DNA of 63,598 nucleotides. Source: Candidatus Latescibacterota bacterium (lineage in GTDB: Bacteria; Latescibacterota; UBA2968; UBA8231). Each line of letters begins with the position of its first letter. The first letter of the stretch is position 1. The stretch covers positions 1 through 63,598 of the forward strand of contig JAJEGS010000046.1 of assembly GCA_022819745.1 (NCBI GenBank), given 5' to 3'. The position numbers and the translations under genes were made by a program. Shown piece by piece: positions 17,874 through 26,053 of the stretch. The notes under the pieces were generated by a model that was given only the letters and a program-made list of their open reading frames with translations, ran no database searches and was not told the DNA's origin.

Positions 17874-19037
17874 ATGGTTGAATCAATAGACCAAATTTAT
17901 TTAGACAATAATGCCACGACGCGCCCCTTGCCGGAAGTGGTCGATGCGGTCGTTGAGTCGATGACGACTAGATACGGGAACCCATCTAGTCCACATCAAC
18001 TTGGCGCGGGTGCCCGCGATGCCTTGTCCGAGGCCCGCCATCGCGTCGCCGACCTCGTTGGTTCAGAGCCGGAACAGATTCTATTCACTTCGGGGGGAAC
18101 CGAGGCCAATAACCTTGTTCTCCAAGGCGTCTGCTCACATAAGCGGGGGGCGAGGCTCATCACGACGGCGATCGAGCACTCTTCTGTCTTGAAGACGGCC
18201 CAAGCTCTGCAAGATGCGGATATAGAAATCACTATTCTACCAGTGGATCAACGTGGTCGGGTCAGCCCACCTAGCCTTGAAGCTGCGCTAGATGAGCCGG
18301 CAAGTCTTGTGTCCGTTCAGTGGGCAAATAGCGAAACCGGCACCGTACAACCGATTGAAGAACTAGGTGAAATTTGCCGCCGTCGCCTAGTGCCGTTTCA
18401 TGTCGATGCGGCTCAAGCTATTGGTCGCGTTCCTATCTCGTTGCCCGATCTTCCAGTCGATTTCCTGACGTTCACCGCACACAAAATTCACGGCCCGAAG
18501 GGAATTGGCGCGATTTGCAGCAAGGAAGAGAATATGCTCTCTCCCCTGCTCTTCGGCGGCGATCAGGAGAGTGGGATGCGTCCAGGAACCGAAAATCTGC
18601 CTGGGATCATTGGTTTCGGTATAGCTGCTGATGTTCGTTCTCGCCAGCTAAACGAGGCCATAGCCCATCTTGAGGCCCTAAGAGGGATATTTGAGGAACA
18701 TCTTGCAGGCGCTGCACTAGAGCTTCATATTAATGGAGATCGCAATAATCGCGTTCCCAATACCTCCAACATTCATTTTCCGTCCATAGAAGGCATGGCT
18801 CTTATGGCCCAACTTGATCAGGTGGGTATCATCTGCTCGCAGACCTCTGCCTGCGTGAGCCAGCGCCCCGAGCCTTCTCATGTATTACTTGCTATGGGAC
18901 TAACGGAAGATCAAGCCTTCGCAAGCGTTCGGTTCTCTTTTTCGGTGCTCAACTCGCTTGAAGAAGCCAAGCAGGCCGCAGAATCGGTCTGTTTAGTCTA
19001 TCAACGCTTACTTTCACTGGAACGGCTGACTGGGTAA
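17874..19037 (+). CDS. sspA: Cysteine desulfurase, Ssp/Dnd phosphorothioation sulfur donor
   Basis: 387-residue PLP enzyme of the NifS/IscS class that takes sulfur from L-cysteine. It opens with YLDNNATTRPLPEVV, contains TSGGTEANN, AIEHSSVL and HVDAAQAIG, has the PLP-binding Lys204 in TAHKIHGPKG and a catalytic loop cysteine (Cys327) in SACVSQRPEPSHVL. General desulfurases occur singly, but here it heads a tight operon with a DUF4007 protein, a large ATPase and a PAPS-reductase-like protein. That is the layout of sspABCD, in which SspA supplies sulfur for single-strand DNA phosphorothioation. The role assignment is by context. Confidence 0.88.
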   Translation: MVESIDQIYLDNNATTRPLPEVVDAVVESMTTRYGNPSSPHQLGAGARDALSEARHRVADLVGSEPEQILFTSGGTEANNLVLQGVCSHKRGARLITTAIEHSSVLKTAQALQDADIEITILPVDQRGRVSPPSLEAALDEPASLVSVQWANSETGTVQPIEELGEICRRRLVPFHVDAAQAIGRVPISLPDLPVDFLTFTAHKIHGPKGIGAICSKEENMLSPLLFGGDQESGMRPGTENLPGIIGFGIAADVRSRQLNEAIAHLEALRGIFEEHLAGAALELHINGDRNNRVPNTSNIHFPSIEGMALMAQLDQVGIICSQTSACVSQRPEPSHVLLAMGLTEDQAFASVRFSFSVLNSLEEAKQAAESVCLVYQRLLSLERLTG

Positions 19038-19043
19038 GTAACT

Positions 19044-19934
19044 GTGAGATTTGGAGGACACGAAACTTTCGCAGTACGAGAAGATTGGCTCGTTAAGGGC
19101 CTCGATCTTCTCAATGAAGACGCGGACGCTTTTAAGGACCCATTCGTATCCGACCGCCTAGGCGTCGGTCGCAATATGGCCAAGTCGATTCGGCATTGGC
19201 TACAGGTAACAGGTCTTGTAGAAACAAAGAAGAACAGTCGCAGTGATTCGCCGACCATCACCCCTGTCGGCAAAACCATCCAGCAAAATGACCGCTATTT
19301 CTTGCACCTCGGCACTTGGTGGGTGCTACACATCAACTTGGTAACGTGCGGGACCGATGCCGTTGCATGGTATTGGTTCTTTAATCAGTTCTCGCATGGG
19401 CGCTTCGACCGTATCCGCTGTTCGGGAGACCTTCAGCGACAGCTTGCGGTCGAAGGACAACGCCCTCCTAGTCCAAAGACCCTCTCACGGGATATAGCTT
19501 GTCTATTATCCAGTTACGCAACACCGATCCCTCCCACTCAGGAGGATCCCGAAGACGGCCATGAGTGTCCGTTCCGGTCGCTAGGACTGATCACGTATCT
19601 GCGTGAATCAGACACCTATCAGCTAAATCGCCGCAAAAAGGATGTTCCGTTCGAGATCGTTGGATATGCTTTCGCTATAGCATCTCCAGAAGATGAAGAT
19701 AGCGGCGACTTTTTTGATCTCAATTTGTCGGAAGCCATAGCCAAGCCTAAATGTCCAGGAAGAACATTGGCCTTAGATGCGGATGCGTTGATCAATCTCC
19801 TAGGCGAGGCTGAAGAAGCTCTAGGAACAGAGCTAATTCACACGCATACTCTTGGAGGCGAACGCTTCGTCAGAGTAAGAGGGTTGTCGCCGTCTGATTG
19901 GCTAGAGAAGTACTACCTCGGAGCAGGACGATGA
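19044..19934 (+). CDS. sspB: DUF4007 protein, SspB-like phosphorothioation nickase
   Basis: 296 residues beginning at GTG, six bases after the desulfurase stop. It opens with the DUF4007 hallmark RFGGHETFAVREDWLVKGLD (residues 2-21), then a winged-helix-like block DRLGVGRNMAKSIRHWL and TPVGKTI, and ends in WLEKYY. In characterised systems the DUF4007 protein SspB nicks DNA for the single-strand backbone modification. Catalytic residues cannot be confirmed by eye. Its stop overlaps the ATPase start by four bases. Confidence 0.85.
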   Translation: MRFGGHETFAVREDWLVKGLDLLNEDADAFKDPFVSDRLGVGRNMAKSIRHWLQVTGLVETKKNSRSDSPTITPVGKTIQQNDRYFLHLGTWWVLHINLVTCGTDAVAWYWFFNQFSHGRFDRIRCSGDLQRQLAVEGQRPPSPKTLSRDIACLLSSYATPIPPTQEDPEDGHECPFRSLGLITYLRESDTYQLNRRKKDVPFEIVGYAFAIASPEDEDSGDFFDLNLSEAIAKPKCPGRTLALDADALINLLGEAEEALGTELIHTHTLGGERFVRVRGLSPSDWLEKYYLGAGR

Positions 19935-22900
19935 TAGGTACAACAGACCGATTTTTCAAGTCGGTTAGTCTGCTCCTCGACAGGGATCATCCCGACCGAT
20001 TTTCACATTTTTATCCCACCAAAAAGAGCACCCAAGTCATCCAAGCTGTGCTTGATGGAAAGCCTGCTGCTGCTTCAATGGTAGTCGCTGCGTATGGCTC
20101 TGGGAAATCACTGGCTGCTGGAATAGCGACCATGGCGGTCGAGAACACATCCTCAGCAAGAAAGGTGCTCTCCGTAATTGGTGAGCGTCTCGCCGCTGTT
20201 GACAAAAAACTCAGTGCCACCGTTGCAACTCGTATAAAAAGTCGCACTCAAGGTCTAACCATCGTACTTGAAGGGCATCAACCTGACCTTGCTGGCGCTA
20301 TCATCGAGCAGGCGAAGCAACAGCTCAGATATTTTCGGGAACCACGTCGGTACAACGGCGAGATACTTCACATTTTAGATGCAGTTTCTCAAAGGGCACA
20401 TAAACAAGACCACGACCGCATTTCAATAATATGGGATGAGTTTGGTCGGCATCTTGAAGCCCTTGCTTCTTCTGGACATGCGGAAGTTCTTTCCGAAGTC
20501 CAACAGATTGCTGAGTGGGCCTCTCGACAGGATGAACCTACTGCCACATTCACTATCCTACTGCACCAGACCTTCTTCCACTATGTTGGCAATCTAAGCC
20601 AAGCCGCACGCAACAGTTGGAGAAAAATTGAGGGGCGCTTCGGATTGGTCCGCTACGTCGAAGACAGTCGGGAGATGTACGAATTGATCGCCTCAGTGAT
20701 CGAACAGTCCCGAGATATTCGTCGGCCCCCGACTCTTAAAGCTAGTGAGAAGACGGCGGAACGAGCGCTGGAATTAGGCTTGTTTGAGTCGTTTGAAAAT
20801 AAGGGGAAGCTCACGCAAGCTCTAAGAAGTGCCTACCCTTTGCATCCGGCTGCCCTGCACATGCTGCCACGGGTAGCGGCTCGTCTCGCACAAAATGAGC
20901 GAACCGTCTTTTCTTTTTTGCAAGAGGCTGATCTAGGCCAGTCGCAAACTCTGCATAACCTGTACCAATATTTTTCAGAGGCGATGGAAGCCGATACGGG
21001 AATCGGCGGAACACACCGTAGATGGCTCGAAAGCGAAAGTGCCCTTTCAAAGGCAGCCGCTGAGGAAGAAAGCGAGATTATAGCGGCGGCGGCTCTTCTC
21101 GGGCTTGGCATTTCAGGTGAACGCGTCCGCGTTCGCAAAGATGTTCTCAGGTTTGCTGTCACTGATGTCAATGATCTCTCCCAAGATGTTATTGAGCAAA
21201 CCATTGATGGCCTGATTGACCGAAATCTGCTGCTCTACCGGCAACGCAATGACGACATCTCGGTCTGGCACGGAACCGATGTTGACCTACGCGCTCATTT
21301 GGAGGAAGAAAAGCTCCGCATTAGCTTGGAACTCAATACCGTTGAGATTCTGTCAAAAGAGCATCCTCCACCCTATTGGCGGCCCGTTGCCCATAATGTG
21401 AAGAATCGTATTCGACGTTTTTTCGCCGGTGCATACGTATCCGCGAACGATCTACTGCGAGAAGGTGCAGAACATCCACTATTGCAATTAGGGGCTGACG
21501 AAGACGGGCGCGTTGTTTATTGCCTTGTCGAGACGAGCGAAGAAATCCTTGAGCTACGCTCTTTCGTACGGGAGCTTTCCTCGATTGACCTAGGGATTAT
21601 CCTCGTTGTTCCAGAACATCCGACGCAAACGCTGGATATTGCACTAGAGATTATGGCACTAAGGAGCTTGGGACAAAATTACGAGCTTCTTGCGACTGAT
21701 CCCTTCGTACTCCCTGAGATTCAGCATATGATCGATGCTGCTCAAGAACACTTGGCGCACATTGTTTCGCGGATTGTCAGCCCTAGCTGGAATGGACTCA
21801 CTTGGTTTTCTAAAGGGCAAGAATTATTGGTTCACAACGAAGGCGAGTTGCGCGAGAGGCTGTCCGAACTCTCCGATGAACGATTCCCAAGTACTCCCCG
21901 CATAAACAACGAACTCATCGTTAGGCAAAAAATCAGCCAGCCGATGGTGAACGCGCGCAAAAAGCTGATTCTAGGTATTCTGGAACAATCTGGGAAGCCT
22001 CATCTCGGCTTTGATGTGGAAGCTACGACACCGGATGTTGCTTTGTACCGGACGGTGCTAGTTCAAACAGGACTGTACCGGATGCAAGACACGGGTTGGA
22101 GTTGGGCGGCACCAGCCGAGATCAACGAGCTCGGCCTAGCGGAGCTTTGGCAGAGGCTTCAGGATTTTTTTGCTAGGCCAGACTTTGAGAAATCACCGGC
22201 AGCTTTTCTTGAAGCACTTGAAAGACCACCGTACGGAACCCGTAGAGCTGTACTGCCTATCCTAGTTGCGGCGGGGCTGCAAGCCTTCGGCCGGGCTGTC
22301 GTCATTCGACATAATGGCTCATATCTTTCTGACATCCTCGCTAGTCAGATTGAAGATTTCTGCTCAACTCCAGACGAATTCTCGGTTGATATTCTGGAGG
22401 TTAATACGTTCCAGACTGGGTATTTACGAGACCTAATTGAACAGTTCGGTGAGACGCCGATTCATCATGGCGACTTGATCCGCCAATTCTATGATGCCCT
22501 TGAAAGCTGGAAGGCCCAGCTACCTGCTCCTGCCCTAATCACTTGCCAAGTCAGTCCCGAGGCTCGTTCCTTCCAAGTGGTTCTTCGCACAATAAACGAT
22601 CCCGCTGTCTTGGCCTTGGAGGAGTTTCCCAAGCTGGCGGGTGCTCTTTTGCCGAATGACGATACTTTAGAGGTGGTGGCCGATCTTCGCCAAGAATTAG
22701 AAGGCATCGTCGATGGTTATACTGCAAAGGCCATCGCCATAATCCACGACTTCTTATCTCTTGCTCCTAATTCTCCAGGCAATGCGCTGTACCGCGCAAA
22801 AGAGTGGTCAGCATGTTTCAATGATGGAGCGATTTCCCCGTCTGAGCTTGACCATACCTCTCGTGCCATCCTTACCCGTGCGACTGAAGCAACAAACGGC

Positions 22901-23212
22901 CGTTATACAGAGGCTTCTTTTGCACGTGCATTGAGTATGATCTTGCTTGGGAAAGGGCTTGACCGTTGGGATGATACAAGCCCGCGAGAATTTGCAGACC
23001 GTCTCCGAGAGGTCGTCACGAGAGCAGAACAGGAACTCCTTGAAGCAGAAATAATAAGCCCCTCGGCAGCTCCCCTTCTCGAACGCCGCATTAAGTATCT
23101 GTTCAGCAAGCTCGACCGGATGCTCGCGCCGGACGCTCGCGCCGAATTGATTGACCAGCTTCGATCTCGGACCAACGAGAGGGACGATATTTCCGAATCA
23201 GCAGGAGGTTAG
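19931..23212 (+). CDS. sspC: Large P-loop ATPase, SspC-like
   Basis: 1093 residues. The start at 19931 (ATGA overlap with sspB) is preferred; the frame also opens 33 bp upstream inside sspB. Walker A is YGSGKS at 55-60 and Walker B is SIIWDEFG with Asp169-Glu170, giving a RecA/AAA-like ATPase in the first third. The rest is largely helical with no domain I can name. By position it corresponds to the SspC ATPase of sspABCD operons. The next gene's ribosome site (GGAGG) lies in its last codons. Confidence 0.82.
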   Translation: MIGTTDRFFKSVSLLLDRDHPDRFSHFYPTKKSTQVIQAVLDGKPAAASMVVAAYGSGKSLAAGIATMAVENTSSARKVLSVIGERLAAVDKKLSATVATRIKSRTQGLTIVLEGHQPDLAGAIIEQAKQQLRYFREPRRYNGEILHILDAVSQRAHKQDHDRISIIWDEFGRHLEALASSGHAEVLSEVQQIAEWASRQDEPTATFTILLHQTFFHYVGNLSQAARNSWRKIEGRFGLVRYVEDSREMYELIASVIEQSRDIRRPPTLKASEKTAERALELGLFESFENKGKLTQALRSAYPLHPAALHMLPRVAARLAQNERTVFSFLQEADLGQSQTLHNLYQYFSEAMEADTGIGGTHRRWLESESALSKAAAEEESEIIAAAALLGLGISGERVRVRKDVLRFAVTDVNDLSQDVIEQTIDGLIDRNLLLYRQRNDDISVWHGTDVDLRAHLEEEKLRISLELNTVEILSKEHPPPYWRPVAHNVKNRIRRFFAGAYVSANDLLREGAEHPLLQLGADEDGRVVYCLVETSEEILELRSFVRELSSIDLGIILVVPEHPTQTLDIALEIMALRSLGQNYELLATDPFVLPEIQHMIDAAQEHLAHIVSRIVSPSWNGLTWFSKGQELLVHNEGELRERLSELSDERFPSTPRINNELIVRQKISQPMVNARKKLILGILEQSGKPHLGFDVEATTPDVALYRTVLVQTGLYRMQDTGWSWAAPAEINELGLAELWQRLQDFFARPDFEKSPAAFLEALERPPYGTRRAVLPILVAAGLQAFGRAVVIRHNGSYLSDILASQIEDFCSTPDEFSVDILEVNTFQTGYLRDLIEQFGETPIHHGDLIRQFYDALESWKAQLPAPALITCQVSPEARSFQVVLRTINDPAVLALEEFPKLAGALLPNDDTLEVVADLRQELEGIVDGYTAKAIAIIHDFLSLAPNSPGNALYRAKEWSACFNDGAISPSELDHTSRAILTRATEATNGRYTEASFARALSMILLGKGLDRWDDTSPREFADRLREVVTRAEQELLEAEIISPSAAPLLERRIKYLFSKLDRMLAPDARAELIDQLRSRTNERDDISESAGG

Positions 23213-23218
23213 CAGACC

Positions 23219-24022
23219 ATGGCTCTGATGAAGGATGCGCTTCAGGATACCGATGCTCGCCATGTGGTTTCGTTTTCGGGTGGGAAAGATTCCACCGCGC
23301 TCGGTATTTACCTCTTGGAGAACTATCCGCAGCTAGATCTTGAGTTCATATTCTGCGATACGGGAGCGGAGCTGAAGGAAACCTACGAATACATTGAACG
23401 GTTCGAGGCCATCTTTAGTGTAATGGTCAAGCGCTTAAACGTTCTTGAGATGTTGGGTATCCGAGAGAAGGAAGATCGCAAGCCATTCGATGTTTATCTC
23501 AAAGAGTACTACGGCGGCTTTCTCCCTAGCCCACAGGCTCGTTGGTGTACGCGCGTACTGAAGATTAAGCCCTTTGAGCGAGAAATAGGAGATGATCGAG
23601 CCTATACCTATATAGGCATTCGGGCAGATGAGCAGCGCACAGGTTATCAGCAGCGCAAACCAGTTATGCTCTCGGAGGCGAATAACATCATTCCTATCTA
23701 TCCGTTCCAAGAAGATGGTATTGGCTTAGAAGAAGTGAAGAGGCTACTCAATCTATCTGGGCTCGGACTCCCCCCCTACTATCGCTGGCGTTCAAGGTCC
23801 GGGTGTTATTTTTGCTTCTATCAACAGATTGGAGAGTGGCAGGGGCTCAAGGAGAACCATCCTGAATTGTTTGAGAAGGCCAAGGAATATGAGAAAGAGG
23901 AGAGCGGGAAAAAATATACTTGGGTAAATGGGCGATCCTTAGAAGACCTCGAAAAGTTGGAAAGGCGCTATGAGGTTCCCGATGGGGAAGACTTGGATGG
24001 TTGCGCCATCTGCCATCTTTGA
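23219..24022 (+). CDS. sspD: PAPS-reductase-like PP-loop protein, SspD/DndC family
   Basis: 267 residues. The PP-loop SGGKDS (20-25) marks an ATP pyrophosphatase that adenylates its target. Cysteines in RWCTRVLK, SGCYFCFYQ and GCAICHL are placed to hold an iron-sulfur cluster, as in DndC. DndC/SspD proteins carry out the sulfur-insertion chemistry of DNA phosphorothioation with sulfur from the desulfurase. It is the last gene of the sspABCD-like block. Downstream the base composition becomes visibly A+T-richer. Confidence 0.87.
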   Translation: MALMKDALQDTDARHVVSFSGGKDSTALGIYLLENYPQLDLEFIFCDTGAELKETYEYIERFEAIFSVMVKRLNVLEMLGIREKEDRKPFDVYLKEYYGGFLPSPQARWCTRVLKIKPFEREIGDDRAYTYIGIRADEQRTGYQQRKPVMLSEANNIIPIYPFQEDGIGLEEVKRLLNLSGLGLPPYYRWRSRSGCYFCFYQQIGEWQGLKENHPELFEKAKEYEKEESGKKYTWVNGRSLEDLEKLERRYEVPDGEDLDGCAICHL

Positions 24023-24039
24023 GAGAAAGGAGCTTTTGA

Positions 24040-24099
24040 ATGAGAATTACAAGCAAAATCGTAGCCATGCATCGGCCAGACGGTTGTCATTATCCTTAA
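24040..24099 (+). CDS. Possible 19-codon leader or relic peptide
   Basis: A 19-residue frame (MRITSKIVAM...) starts seven bases after a GAAAGGAGC ribosome site, just beyond sspD, and ends 43 bp before the first GHKL gene. It has a convincing translation start but no recognisable sequence; it may be the 5' stub of a lost gene or a leader. Listed because it marks the junction between the two halves of the defence island. Confidence 0.2.
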   Translation: MRITSKIVAMHRPDGCHYP

Positions 24100-24142
24100 T
24101 GTAGATCAGAATCTTCTACTTAGATAAAATGGAGTTCGTAAA

Positions 24143-26053
24143 ATGGAATACTTAAATTTACTAAATCCGTCGGATTTAAGTGAGCATTACCGACACCAAT
24201 TAAAGCAGACAATTAGTGCCTATAATCCGACTCAAATTGTCTTAGGTGAAGCTCTTCAGAACGCTATTGATGCTATTGTTGAAGCAGATGATGGAGCTAC
24301 TCATCAAATTAATCTAAATCTTGATTTAGATCAGAGGTCTGTTACAGTTACTGACACTGGTGTCGGTTTCAGAAACGATCCACGTCTTCTGTTTCTCGGT
24401 GGAGGGACAAAACGTCGTGGAGATCGTCGACTTTTTGGACTTGTGGGAGTTGGAATAAAAGTTGTATTGTTTTCTTCTAAAGAATTTCGCCTCCGAGCAC
24501 ATATAGATAATGGTGGATTTAGCTATGAAATCTTAGATGCTTACCAATTTGAAAATGACCCACCACCGAATTTACAAGTCCCTCGTCAATTCCCTGATGA
24601 TCCATCTCCACTAAATAGTGGAACAGAGGTTTACTATTGTTTCCCCCGCGATATTGCACATGATCCTATTGAACGTTTTATACAAGATATGTACCATCAA
24701 TGTTTGCCACAAGGCAACGATAGTGGGTTTGGCAAAACCCTAAAATCGGCTGTAGAACGAGGATTTTATGAAAATAGATTTGCTGGCTTAATGGCCACTT
24801 TTCTACGTCGCTATACCTATGCTGGAGATGTTTTGAATTACCTTGGAGGGAAAAAGGAACTAGCTAATACGACTATTTATATACAGGTCACTTGCTCTAA
24901 TCCCTCGGAGAATTTTGGGAGTGAAATTGGTGATCTATTCGATGGAAAAACGCAATTTTCGTTCAAAATGACCCCCGAATACCTCCTTGCATCAGATACG
25001 TGTAATTGGGTTCCCCGACAAGATCGTCCCGGTTTATTTCATGAATCATTGGGACGCGGAGGCACAAATCTGACTCAAACATGGAAGGGGTTTAATATCT
25101 GCCTCTATTCTGATACGGAAGATTACGAGAAACTTATCACTGACAAAAATGGAGAAATTCCCCAAACAGTAAAAGGATCTATAGAGGATTATAGAGAGAA
25201 GTTGTTTCCAAGAATCAACGGAATTCTTCTCACTATTGGTCGAATACCTTTCCTTGAAGAATTTCTTCCTGGTGGAAGTCAACGTGTAATTTCTGCAAAT
25301 GGAGTAGTTACAACACACGAAGTAGACCTAACTCGAGGTCGTAATCAGGAATACGTTCGTTGCTTTGATCTGGTCGTAGATGTTAATGCGCCGCTAAATT
25401 ACGGTAAATCACAATTAACAGACACCCACTTGATCAAGCGAATACGTCGGTTTGTGAATGATGCCTATGCGACTACAATCCAGACAGCCACAAGCAACTG
25501 GGTTGGGAAGGTAAAGCCACCCAATGGAGATGAACAATATGACTTCTTCTTAAGACGCGACGGTTTGGGGATTCCTGAGCTTGCAGTTAAAAAGGTGCCT
25601 AGGGATGAGAATGATGTCATAGCACTTTTCTTTGAACTACTTGGCAGAGGGTATATTGAAGGTTATCAAAGTCTTGGTTTATCTCAGATGGATCCATATG
25701 ATGGAAGGTTTATTATAAGGAGATCTGGAGATACAAATGATCCAGTAGTACCAGCGGATGATCGACAACTCTCAGCTATAGAGTTCAAAGTTATTGCATC
25801 GTCCTTAATTCGAGATCTAGAGAGAGAAGCAAAAAATCCGAGGGAGTTAAGATTGGTAATTTCATGGGATGAAGGTTCTTCAAATTCAGAGCAATTTGGA
25901 TTCGCGGATATAGAACACAGTAGATATTACAGAGATAACGTCTATCCAGGTGTGACACGTTATCTAGAGAATACGAAGTCGGGATCACAGATTCAAGTAC
26001 TGCTATTGAAGTCAGTAGTAGAAGACATTAAGAAAGAGATGAATGACCAATGA
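24143..26053 (+). CDS. GHKL-fold (HATPase) protein 1, putative defence effector
   Basis: 636 residues. The ATP-binding Bergerat fold is at the amino terminus: N-box GEALQNAIDAI (Glu36, Asn40, Asp43), G1 box DTGVGF (71-76) and glycine-rich LVGVGIKVVLF (100-110). There is no histidine-kinase dimerisation domain. Residues beyond about 200 match nothing I can name; TVTDTGVGF and the following layout resemble Hsp90/MutL/MORC-type ATPases. It lies 120 bp after sspD on the same strand, is A+T-richer than the ssp genes, and its stop overlaps the start of a second GHKL gene. By position it should be part of the phosphorothioate-linked restriction module, but that is inference. Confidence 0.7.
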   Translation: MEYLNLLNPSDLSEHYRHQLKQTISAYNPTQIVLGEALQNAIDAIVEADDGATHQINLNLDLDQRSVTVTDTGVGFRNDPRLLFLGGGTKRRGDRRLFGLVGVGIKVVLFSSKEFRLRAHIDNGGFSYEILDAYQFENDPPPNLQVPRQFPDDPSPLNSGTEVYYCFPRDIAHDPIERFIQDMYHQCLPQGNDSGFGKTLKSAVERGFYENRFAGLMATFLRRYTYAGDVLNYLGGKKELANTTIYIQVTCSNPSENFGSEIGDLFDGKTQFSFKMTPEYLLASDTCNWVPRQDRPGLFHESLGRGGTNLTQTWKGFNICLYSDTEDYEKLITDKNGEIPQTVKGSIEDYREKLFPRINGILLTIGRIPFLEEFLPGGSQRVISANGVVTTHEVDLTRGRNQEYVRCFDLVVDVNAPLNYGKSQLTDTHLIKRIRRFVNDAYATTIQTATSNWVGKVKPPNGDEQYDFFLRRDGLGIPELAVKKVPRDENDVIALFFELLGRGYIEGYQSLGLSQMDPYDGRFIIRRSGDTNDPVVPADDRQLSAIEFKVIASSLIRDLEREAKNPRELRLVISWDEGSSNSEQFGFADIEHSRYYRDNVYPGVTRYLENTKSGSQIQVLLLKSVVEDIKKEMNDQ

